Below are positions 1 through 5,740 of a DNA stretch of 7,390 nucleotides, piece by piece. Below the pieces are notes generated by a model, which was not told the origin of the DNA, made no database searches, and saw only the letters and a list, made by a program, of their open reading frames with translations. Every line of letters starts with the position of its first letter. Positions within the stretch are counted from its first letter, which is position 1. Source of the DNA: Thermoleophilia bacterium (lineage in GTDB: Bacteria > Actinomycetota > Thermoleophilia > Gaiellales > Gaiellaceae). The stretch lies in NCBI GenBank assembly GCA_013362295.1, contig JABFWJ010000404.1:1-7390 (forward strand), read 5' to 3'. The translations under genes were made by a program, and so were the position numbers.

Positions 1-625
1 GGTCCTCCTTCGTCGCATACGACCCGAGTCCCGGCGGGACGCCGCGGGCGCGTACCTCGACGACGCCGCCGACCGTGTCCCTTTCCACGCGCGCCGCGTC
101 CACGTTCGCGCGCAGCCCTTCCTCGTCGACCACCGAGCCCGTGACCGTGATCCCGATCGTCGTGAGCAGCGCCTTCGCGACGGCGCCCGCGGCGACGTGG
201 ACGGCCGTGTGGCGCGCCGAGGCGCGTTCGAGCGCGTCGCGAACGTCCGCGTGACCGTACTTGAGCACGCCGGCGAGGTCGGCGTGGCCCGGCCGCGGCA
301 GGGTGACCGGCTTCGTCCCCTTCCCGCTCGGCTCGCCCTCGGGCGGCCAGGGCGACATGCCCCACGTCCAGTTCTTGTGGTCGACGTTCCGGACGACGAG
401 TGCGAGCGGCGTGCCGAGCGTCCGGCCCTGCCGGAGACCGGCGAGCACCTCGACCCGGTCGGTCTCGATCTGCTGGCGCGGCGAGCGGCCGTAGCCTTCC
501 TGTCGCCGCCTGAGGTCGGCGTCGATCGCCTCGCGGTCGAGCGTCAGCCCGGCGGGCAGGCCGCTGACGATCGCGACGAGCGCGGGGCCGTGCGACTCGC
601 CGGCCGACGAGAGGCGGAGCGTCAT
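1..625 (-). CDS. aroC: Chorismate synthase, N-terminal part (3' end beyond window)
   Basis: Chorismate synthase converts 5-enolpyruvylshikimate-3-phosphate to chorismate using reduced FMN, the last step of the shikimate pathway, in the cytoplasm. I translated the minus strand from ATG at 625-623 and read 208 codons with no stop to the window edge. The protein begins MTLRLSSAGESHGPALVAI, the family's first signature, with the conserved His at residue 11. Residues 111-117 read RPGHADL, followed by KYGHADVRDALERASAR (122-138), the second signature. The family is usually about 360-400 residues, so a little under half is missing off the left edge. The start is fixed by the family N-terminus. A TAGGCT hexamer lies 7 bases upstream and no ribosome binding site is visible, suggesting a leaderless message. 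The gene is divergent from the Liv operon, and its usual upstream neighbour aroE lies 5 kb away on the same strand. Identity is very secure. Confidence 0.97.
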   Translation of the reverse strand, partial: MTLRLSSAGESHGPALVAIVSGLPAGLTLDREAIDADLRRRQEGYGRSPRQQIETDRVEVLAGLRQGRTLGTPLALVVRNVDHKNWTWGMSPWPPEGEPSGKGTKPVTLPRPGHADLAGVLKYGHADVRDALERASARHTAVHVAAGAVAKALLTTIGITVTGSVVDEEGLRANVDAARVERDTVGGVVEVRARGVPPGLGSYATKED

Positions 626-632
626 GCGCGGA

Positions 633-638
633 AGCCTA
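633..638 (-). promoter_or_regulatory. Putative -10 element of aroC (leaderless)
   Basis: On the minus strand TAGGCT ends 7 bases before the aroC ATG. It fits the TAnnnT pattern of a sigma-A-type -10 box at the distance where transcription would begin at or next to the start codon. No -35 hexamer resembling TTGACA is seen at 16-18 bases upstream. The position is seen in the sequence; promoter function is inferred. Confidence 0.5.
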
Positions 639-651
639 GAGAGCAGGGCTC

Positions 652-657
652 TACAGT
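652..657 (+). promoter_or_regulatory. Putative -10 element of livH (leaderless)
   Basis: TACAGT is followed by exactly 8 bases and then GTG at 666. The 18-base stretch 651-668 matches 15 of 18 positions with 3462-3479, where TACACT is followed by 8 bases and the GTG of the binding-protein gene. The repeated layout supports both promoter function and the choice of the GTG start. No clear -35 box is visible. The region where one would lie (about 629-634) overlaps the aroC -10 box on the other strand, so the two divergent promoters probably compete for polymerase. Confidence 0.55.
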
Positions 658-665
658 GGTGCGCC

Positions 666-1592
666 GTGGCGGTCGCCCTTCAGATCCTCGCGAGCGGGTT
701 TGCGGCCGGCACCGTCTACGGGCTCGTCGCGGTCGGACACTCGCTCGTCTTCCGCCTGACCGGTGTCGTGCACTTCGCCTTCGGGGAGCTGATCGCGCTC
801 GGCGTGTTCGTCACCCTGCTGGCCGCAGCGGGCAACGAGCCGGTCTCGCAGACGAGCGTCGCGGGCGCCCGCTTCCTGCTCGCGCTCGTCGTCGGGCTGC
901 TCGTGACGGCGGTCGCGAGCGCAGGCGCGTACTTCCTCGCGATCGAGCCGTACCGTGCGCGCGGCTCGGTGATCGGCTGGGTCGGCGCGTCGCTCGCCGT
1001 CGCCTTCGCGGTGCGCACGCTGCTCGTCGTCTTCTTCGACCGGCCCGCGTACGTGTTTCCGGATCCCCTCCCGTTCCGCCACGTCGCCGACGACGGTTTC
1101 TGGCACGTCGGCGGCGCGACGATCCAGGTGCGGTCGATCTTCGTCGCGGTCGCGGCGCTCGTGCTCGCGGGACTCGGCGTCGCGCTCCTGCAGCGCACGC
1201 GTTTCGGCCGCGCGCTGGAGGCGATCGCACAGGACTTCGACGCGGCCGTGCTCGTCGGCCTGCCGGTCGGCCGGCTGGTCGGCCTCGCGTTCGCGCTCGC
1301 GGGAGTCTGGGCCGGGCTGGCCGCGATCCTGGCGGCGCCGTCGGCGGCGTTCGACGTGGACGCTGCAGCGCGCTACGGGCTCTACGGCCTCCTCGCCGCC
1401 GCCGTCGTGTGGTTCGACGCCCGGCGCGCGCTGGCCGCCGGGATCGCCCTCGGCCTCACGCAGGCCGCGGTCACGTCGGTGCATCTCGGGACGCTCGAGC
1501 TCGGCGCCGCCTATCGCGACGTCGTACCGCTGGCGCTCGGCCTGCTGTTCTTCGCATGGCGCGCGCGGACGACGACCGAGGTGTTCGAGTGA
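666..1592 (+). CDS. livH: LivH-type branched-chain amino acid ABC transporter permease
   Basis: This is one of two inner-membrane permease subunits of a HAAT-family ABC importer. The 308-residue protein is almost entirely hydrophobic, with about eight likely membrane segments. The N-terminal stretch GTVYGLVAVGHSLVFRLTGVVHFAFGEL (residues 15-42) is the typical LivH opening, in which a Gly/Ala-rich helix leads into an N/H-FAxGE motif. The cytoplasmic loop that docks on the ATPase (EAA-like) is TRFGRALEAIAQDFDAAVLVGLP (178-200). I chose GTG at 666 because the family begins just before this first helix and because a -10-like box sits 8 bases upstream. An in-frame ATG at 624 would add 14 residues unlike the family and would overlap the aroC start. 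The stop overlaps the next GTG start by four bases (GTGA), so translation is probably coupled to livMG. The symbol reflects family membership; the transported substrate is unknown. Confidence 0.93.
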   Translation: MAVALQILASGFAAGTVYGLVAVGHSLVFRLTGVVHFAFGELIALGVFVTLLAAAGNEPVSQTSVAGARFLLALVVGLLVTAVASAGAYFLAIEPYRARGSVIGWVGASLAVAFAVRTLLVVFFDRPAYVFPDPLPFRHVADDGFWHVGGATIQVRSIFVAVAALVLAGLGVALLQRTRFGRALEAIAQDFDAAVLVGLPVGRLVGLAFALAGVWAGLAAILAAPSAAFDVDAAARYGLYGLLAAAVVWFDARRALAAGIALGLTQAAVTSVHLGTLELGAAYRDVVPLALGLLFFAWRARTTTEVFE

Positions 1593-3301
1593 CTGCGTTC
1601 GCGGACGCGTTCCACGAGCTCCGCATCGGCTGGCGGCGGCGAACGACCTACGCCTTCGCCGCGTTCGCGATCGCGGCGCTCGCACCGCTCGCGTTCGGCG
1701 AGGCTCGCACGGCCGACCTCGCCGGGGGTCTCTACCTCGCATGCGCCGCGGTCGGCCTTGCATTCGCCGTCGGCGTCGCCGGGCTGCCCTCGCTCGCACA
1801 GGGTGCGTTCGTCGCAGTCGGCGCCGTCGTTGCCGCCCACCTACTCGCCGCGGGCATCCCGCTCCCGCTCGCGGCGGTCGCCGGCGGGCTCGGCGGGAGC
1901 AGCGCCGGCGGGCTCGTCGGCTACGCCTTCGCGCGGCTGCCGCGTGCCGGCTTCGCCGCAGCCACGTGGATCGTCTCGTGGCTCGTCGCCTTCATGCTGC
2001 AGTCGATCACGTGGTTCCTCGGCGGATCCGAAGGCGTGGTCGTCGGCGGCGGGCCGACCGCGAGCGGGCACTACGAGCTAGCGCTAGCGCTGACGGGCCT
2101 CGCGGCGCTTGGCTATCTCGCACTCGCGCGCTCTCCGATCGGCCTGCGGCTCGCGGCCGCCCGCGACCGGGAAGCTGCAGCGGCCGCGCTCGGCGTACCG
2201 GTGCTGCGCCTGCGTGTGGTCGCGGTCGCCGCGTCAGGTGCGGTGGCCGGCGTCGCGGGTGCGTTCGCGGTGCAGCTGGCGGGCGTCGGCGACGCGACGC
2301 AGTACGGGCCGTTTCTCTCGTTCCGGCTGTTCGTCGTCGTGCTCGTCGGCGGTGCGCTTGCGCCGCTCGGCGCGCCTGCCGGGATTCTCGTGCTCGGCGT
2401 CCTGTCGGTGGCCGCGGACTTCGTCGGCCGCCTCGAGAACGTGGCGGCCGCCCGGGCGCACACGCTGCTCACCGCGATCATGCTGCTCGGCATCGTCTCG
2501 CTCGGTTGGGAGGGGATCGTGCGCGCGCCGAAGCGGCGCCGGCGCGCCGGTCCGGGATCCGGCCCCGACCGTGCGCGCCCCGCGACGCTCGAGGCGCGTG
2601 CGCTCGGCAAGGCGTTCGGAAATGTCGTCGCGGCGCAAGACGTCGCGGTCGGGATCGCGCCCGGCCGTATCACGGCCCTCGTCGGACCGAACGGCTCGGG
2701 CAAGACGACCGTGCTGCGCATGCTGGCCGGCACGATCGAGCCCGACGAGGGCAGCGTCGTCGTCGCGCACGGCTCCGTCGCCCGCACGCTGCAGGCGACC
2801 GCGGTGTTCCCCACGCTGACGCCGCTCGAGCACGTCCTCGTCGCCTCCGCCGGCCGCCGTTCGCGCGCCGGACTGGTGCGTTCCCTCTTCTCGACGCCGC
2901 AGGCCCGCGCGGAGGACGCAGCCTATGTCGCTCACGCGCGCGCTGTTCTCGACCGGTTCGGCGTGCTGCACGACGTCCCGGCCGGCGAGTTGCCGGTCAC
3001 CGATCAGCGGGCGCTGATGATCGCCGCCGCGTACGCGACCGGCGCGTCGGTGCTGCTCGTGGACGAGCCGACCGCCGGCGCGTCGACGGTCGAGGCCGCT
3101 CGCATGACGGGCCTGCTGCGCTCGCTGCGCGACGAGGGCCTCGCGCTGCTCGTCGTCGAGCACAACCTCGGGGTCGTGCGCCGGCTCGCCGACCGCGTCG
3201 TGGTGCTCGACGCCGGACGCGTGATCGCCGACGGGACGCCGGATGCCGTCGCGGCGGACGACGCCGTCCGCGCGGCCTACCTGGGCCGCCGGTCGTTCTA
3301 G
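1589..3301 (+). CDS. Fused LivM permease - LivG ATPase of a HAAT-type ABC importer
   Basis: One 570-residue chain carries both a permease and its ATPase. Residues 1-310 are a LivM-like membrane domain, including GLPSLAQGAFVAVGA near residues 66-80 (family: GxxSLGxAAFxGIGA) and a cytoplasmic loop RSPIGLRLAAARDREAAAAALGV. A short basic linker (APKRRRRAG, from about 313) leads to an ABC ATPase domain from about 332. The ATPase has Walker A GPNGSGKTT (366-374), Q-loop Gln402 in RTLQAT, Walker B VLLVDEP (488-494) with Glu493, and H-loop His525. The signature is LPVTDQ (468-473) instead of the LSYGQ/LSGGQ type, so the Ser and Gly that contact ATP are replaced, and the D-loop reads GAST without its Asp. 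Such permease-ATPase fusions are known in this family. GTG at 1589 overlaps the livH stop. The stop TAG lies at the left end of the palindromic element. No separate LivF is in the window. Confidence 0.92.
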   Translation: MTAFADAFHELRIGWRRRTTYAFAAFAIAALAPLAFGEARTADLAGGLYLACAAVGLAFAVGVAGLPSLAQGAFVAVGAVVAAHLLAAGIPLPLAAVAGGLGGSSAGGLVGYAFARLPRAGFAAATWIVSWLVAFMLQSITWFLGGSEGVVVGGGPTASGHYELALALTGLAALGYLALARSPIGLRLAAARDREAAAAALGVPVLRLRVVAVAASGAVAGVAGAFAVQLAGVGDATQYGPFLSFRLFVVVLVGGALAPLGAPAGILVLGVLSVAADFVGRLENVAAARAHTLLTAIMLLGIVSLGWEGIVRAPKRRRRAGPGSGPDRARPATLEARALGKAFGNVVAAQDVAVGIAPGRITALVGPNGSGKTTVLRMLAGTIEPDEGSVVVAHGSVARTLQATAVFPTLTPLEHVLVASAGRRSRAGLVRSLFSTPQARAEDAAYVAHARAVLDRFGVLHDVPAGELPVTDQRALMIAAAYATGASVLLVDEPTAGASTVEAARMTGLLRSLRDEGLALLVVEHNLGVVRRLADRVVVLDAGRVIADGTPDAVAADDAVRAAYLGRRSF

Positions 3302-3464
3302 TGGTGTGGCCGGTGACGTTGCCCGCTTCCTGGGTCGCGAGCACCAAGCGATGCAAGGACGCAGGGAGTGTCCATAGCTTGCCTATGGATGCGACCGAGG
3401 ACGCGGCAGCGCGCCGTGTGATCGCGGGCCAGGGGGCCGGCGAACGTTGCCGGTTACACCACTA
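3299..3464 (+). repeat. Palindromic structured element with 22-bp terminal stem and TA borders (MITE-like)
   Basis: The left arm 3299-3320 and right arm 3443-3464 pair over 22 contiguous positions as plus-strand RNA: 18 Watson-Crick and 4 G-U pairs. Inside, 3321-3326 pairs with 3424-3429 (GCCCGC/GCGGGC). 3328-3338 pairs with 3391-3401 (10 bp around one G-G mismatch). 3371-3377 pairs with 3383-3389 around a CTTGC loop, extendable by two wobbles and a G-C. 3402-3407 pairs with 3413-3418 around a 5-base loop. A competing hairpin is 3357-3362 with 3368-3373. All wobble pairs fit only the plus strand. Both outer ends are TA, preceded by C, resembling a target duplication around a 162-bp unit (3301-3462). 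There is no reading frame of note and no U-tract. It could be a mobile non-autonomous repeat, a structured mRNA spacer that stabilises or attenuates the transcript, or both. The pairing is seen directly; function is inferred. Confidence 0.75.
3371..3389 (+). other. Central hairpin of the structured element
   Basis: A perfect 7-bp stem, TCCATAG with CTATGGA, encloses the five-base loop CTTGC. It is the apical hairpin of the larger folded element and its most AT-rich part. No run of T follows, so it does not look like an intrinsic terminator. Confidence 0.65.
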
Positions 3465-3468
3465 CACT
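3463..3468 (+). promoter_or_regulatory. Putative -10 element of the binding-protein gene (leaderless)
   Basis: TACACT is followed by 8 bases and then GTG at 3477, the same layout as at livH; 15 of 18 bases from 3462 match 651-668. Its first two bases (TA) are also the last two of the right arm of the palindromic element. If the element was inserted, the host TA target has become part of the promoter. An internal promoter would let the binding protein be made in excess over the membrane subunits, as is usual for ABC importers. Promoter function is inferred. Confidence 0.5.
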
Positions 3469-3476
3469 GGCCCGCC

Positions 3477-4700
3477 GTGCGCAGCGTCCTGCTCGTGCTC
3501 GTCGCCGCCGTCGCCCTGGCCGGGTGCGGCGGCAGCTCCTCGCCGTCGCACCGGACGCCGCTGACGATCGTCGTCAACGGGCCGTTCTCGCGCTCGCCGT
3601 ACCTCGGCCGGACGATCGAGAACGGCGCGCGCCTGGCCGTGCAGGAAGTGAACGCGAACGGGCTCCGCGTCGCGGGTACGACCTACGAGCTACGGGTGCG
3701 CACACTCGACACCGGGCTCTCCCCGGCGCGCGCGGTCGCGAACATGCGACGCGCCGTCGGGCAGGACGCAATCGCCGTCGTCGACGAGGGCACGGGCATC
3801 GACGCGTCGTGGCGGATCGCGAATGACGCCGGCGTTCCGATCGGCGTCGTGTTCGAGGGCGGCAGGCAGATCGTCGACCCGGTCACACGGCCGAACGTCT
3901 TCCGGATCGCGCCCACCGACCACGGCCTCGCGTTCCGGCTCGCCGAGTATCTGATCCCGAAGGGCCTGAAGATCGCGCTCATGCACGACGACTCGGACTA
4001 CGGCGCGGCGGGCGGCCGCGCGCTCGCGACGGCGTTCTCGCGGAACCGATCCTCCGTCGCCATCGAGGAGACGCTTCCGGCCGACGCGCTCGACCTCGGC
4101 CCCCAGGTGCTGCGCGCGCGGCGCGCCCACGCGACCGCGCTCCTCGTGTGGGGCCGCCCGGCGACGATCGCCGCGGTGCTGACCGCCGCCCGGTCCGCGG
4201 GCTGGAACGTCCCGGTCTTCACGCCGCCGACAGGCGCCGACCCGTTCGTGCGCCAGCAACTGGCCGACCACCCGCAGTGGGTCGACGGGCTGACGTTCGC
4301 AGGCGGCCGGCTCACCGCAGAGGTCGGCACCGGGCCGTTCCTCACGTTCGAGCAGAAGTACGAGTCGTCGTTCGGCGTCGACCGCGTCGGCGTGAAGACG
4401 CGCGCGGGCCGGGCGGTGGTCGTGCTCCCCGAGACGGCGATGTACGCATACGACTTCGTCAACCTGGTCGCCGCCGCGGTGCTGAAGGCCGGCTCGACGG
4501 CGCCGCCGCGGATCACCGCTGCGCTGAACGAGGTGACGACCGAGGGCGCGAACGGGGATCAGCGCGGTTTCAACCGGAACAACCACGAGGGCGTCGTCGA
4601 CGACGACATCTACTTCGCGCGCTTCCACGACATGACGTACGCGCCTGTCAAGGACGATCCGCTTTCGGCGACGCTGCCGACGCTGCCGCAGACGCGATGA
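3477..4700 (+). CDS. Liv-type solute-binding lipoprotein (periplasmic-binding-protein type I fold)
   Basis: This 407-residue protein should capture substrate outside the membrane and deliver it to the LivH/LivMG importer. It begins MRSVLLVLVAAVALAGCGG: a short signal peptide with lipobox LAGC and acylated Cys17, so it is expected to be anchored to the outer face of the membrane. The mature part follows the ligand-binding receptor family: a first strand (TPLTIVVNGPFS), the helix start GARLAVQEVNANG, IAPTDHGLAFRLAEYL after the mid region, and DDSDYGAAGGRALATAF (the family's D-x-x-YG), then WGRPATIAAVLTAARSAGW. Length is typical. I chose GTG at 3477 because it gives a textbook lipoprotein leader; an in-frame TTG at 3447 would add residues ahead of it and lies inside the palindromic element. 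Its stop overlaps the next ATG (ATGA). Distant relatives bind amino acids, amides, urea or aromatic acids, so the ligand cannot be named. Confidence 0.92.
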   Translation: MRSVLLVLVAAVALAGCGGSSSPSHRTPLTIVVNGPFSRSPYLGRTIENGARLAVQEVNANGLRVAGTTYELRVRTLDTGLSPARAVANMRRAVGQDAIAVVDEGTGIDASWRIANDAGVPIGVVFEGGRQIVDPVTRPNVFRIAPTDHGLAFRLAEYLIPKGLKIALMHDDSDYGAAGGRALATAFSRNRSSVAIEETLPADALDLGPQVLRARRAHATALLVWGRPATIAAVLTAARSAGWNVPVFTPPTGADPFVRQQLADHPQWVDGLTFAGGRLTAEVGTGPFLTFEQKYESSFGVDRVGVKTRAGRAVVVLPETAMYAYDFVNLVAAAVLKAGSTAPPRITAALNEVTTEGANGDQRGFNRNNHEGVVDDDIYFARFHDMTYAPVKDDPLSATLPTLPQTR

Positions 4701-5740
4701 GACGCTGGACGGTAGCCGCGCTCGCGGCGCTCGCAGTCACGGGGGAAGCACATGCGGCCGACTTCGTCGCGCTGCCCTCGCCGCTGGCGCCGCTCTCGGC
4801 GGCGCCGCCGCTCGCGGGCGGAGCGACCGCGTCCTCCGAGGGATTCCGCCACCGCGTCGACGCGCGGACGACAGTCGACGTGTCGCTCGATCCCGACGGG
4901 ACGCCGTTCAGGATCAGCGCGACGCAGCGGCTCGACGTCCGTGTGAAGGGCGATTACTTCTTCACGATCGGCGCGCCCGTGCTCTCGGTCGAGGCGGCGC
5001 CGGGATCCGCGTCGACTCCCGGGCTGCGTGCGGCGTCGATCCTCTGGGCCGGCTTCAACCCGGGCCGCCGGAGGTTGATCGCGCGCGCCGCGCTCGACCC
5101 GGCCGCGGCGTCGCGCTCGCTCCCGCTGCGCGGCGAAGCCGCACCGGGCCGCATCACGCTCGTCAACGCCACGGGTGTCTCGGCCGGCTCCTTCACCGCC
5201 GACGCCGTCGTCCCGCCGCGGCGGCAGTACCTCGCAGGGCTCGCCCACGACGTGTCCCGCGGGATACCGGCCACGAGCGGCGGCGCGCTCGTCACGACCC
5301 GGCCCGTCGCGACGAAAGTGCGCGTCGCGGCGCCGCTGCTCGTGACGGGCACGATCGGGCGCCGGCACGTGCGGTTTGTGCTCGAAGACCGTTCGACGAT
5401 TCACGCGGGTGGACCGATCCGCTTGACCGTGACACCGCAGGATCCGACCCGGCTCCTGCGCGCCCCGGTCACGGGGCTCTCGGGCCGTCAGCTGCTCGAC
5501 CGGGCGACACGCGCGTCTCTCACCCTCGCGCGCGTCCGGCAGTACCGGACGTTCCTCGGCAATCCGGACGCCACCGGGAAGAGCAGGACGACGTACGCGT
5601 TTCGGACCGCCGCCCGTCCCGCACCGCCGCCCGCCGTGATCGAGCACCACGAGCGACGGAGCCCCACGGTCACGCTCGCCGCCGTCGCCGGCGTGCTGCT
5701 CGCCCTCGCCGGGGCGGCGTTCGCCTGGTCTAGGTCCTGA
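4697..5740 (+). CDS. Unrecognised secreted protein with C-terminal membrane anchor
   Basis: I do not recognise this 347-residue protein. It starts with a Sec-type signal peptide (MRRWTVAALAALAVTGEAHA, probable cleavage before ADF) and ends with one hydrophobic segment (about 325-344) followed by SRS. The bulk should therefore sit outside the cell, tethered at the C-terminus. The middle is rich in alternating beta-like stretches (for example TTVDVSLDPDG, FRISATQRLDVRVKGDYFFTIG, RHVRFVLEDRSTIHAGGPIRLTVTP), which suggests beta-sandwich folding; this is inference. A Pro-rich, charged spacer (about 309-323) precedes the anchor. No catalytic motif and no cysteine pairs stand out. Its ATG overlaps the stop of the binding-protein gene by four bases, so it is very probably co-translated and may work with the importer, for example as an extracytoplasmic accessory or docking protein. 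Its 3' end overlaps aroE convergently by 11 bp. Confidence 0.85.
   Translation: MRRWTVAALAALAVTGEAHAADFVALPSPLAPLSAAPPLAGGATASSEGFRHRVDARTTVDVSLDPDGTPFRISATQRLDVRVKGDYFFTIGAPVLSVEAAPGSASTPGLRAASILWAGFNPGRRRLIARAALDPAAASRSLPLRGEAAPGRITLVNATGVSAGSFTADAVVPPRRQYLAGLAHDVSRGIPATSGGALVTTRPVATKVRVAAPLLVTGTIGRRHVRFVLEDRSTIHAGGPIRLTVTPQDPTRLLRAPVTGLSGRQLLDRATRASLTLARVRQYRTFLGNPDATGKSRTTYAFRTAARPAPPPAVIEHHERRSPTVTLAAVAGVLLALAGAAFAWSRS

Noticed and set aside
624..665. ATG at 624 as the livH start
   Set aside because: It would add 14 residues unlike any LivH start, would overlap the aroC ATG within CATG, and would lie upstream of the -10-like box that precedes GTG 666.
197..1588. A long open frame continuing upstream of livMG, giving a 1034-residue protein
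   Set aside because: This part runs in a different frame through livH and antisense to aroC, both of which are clear family matches. Its translation is Arg/Ala-rich with no recognisable domain, as expected for off-frame reading in GC-rich DNA. The real protein begins at GTG 1589.
3371..3389. The CCATAG hairpin as an intrinsic terminator for livMG
   Set aside because: The stem is short and not GC-rich, no T-run follows, and it sits within a larger fold, so it is better seen as the apical loop of the element.
3447..3476. TTG at 3447 as the binding-protein start
   Set aside because: It adds ten residues ahead of an ideal lipoprotein signal peptide and lies within the right arm of the palindromic element and upstream of the likely transcription start.
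1741..3564. A 607-codon plus-strand frame, extremely Arg-rich
   Set aside because: It lies out of frame over livMG, and its composition is typical of a shadow frame in high-GC coding sequence.
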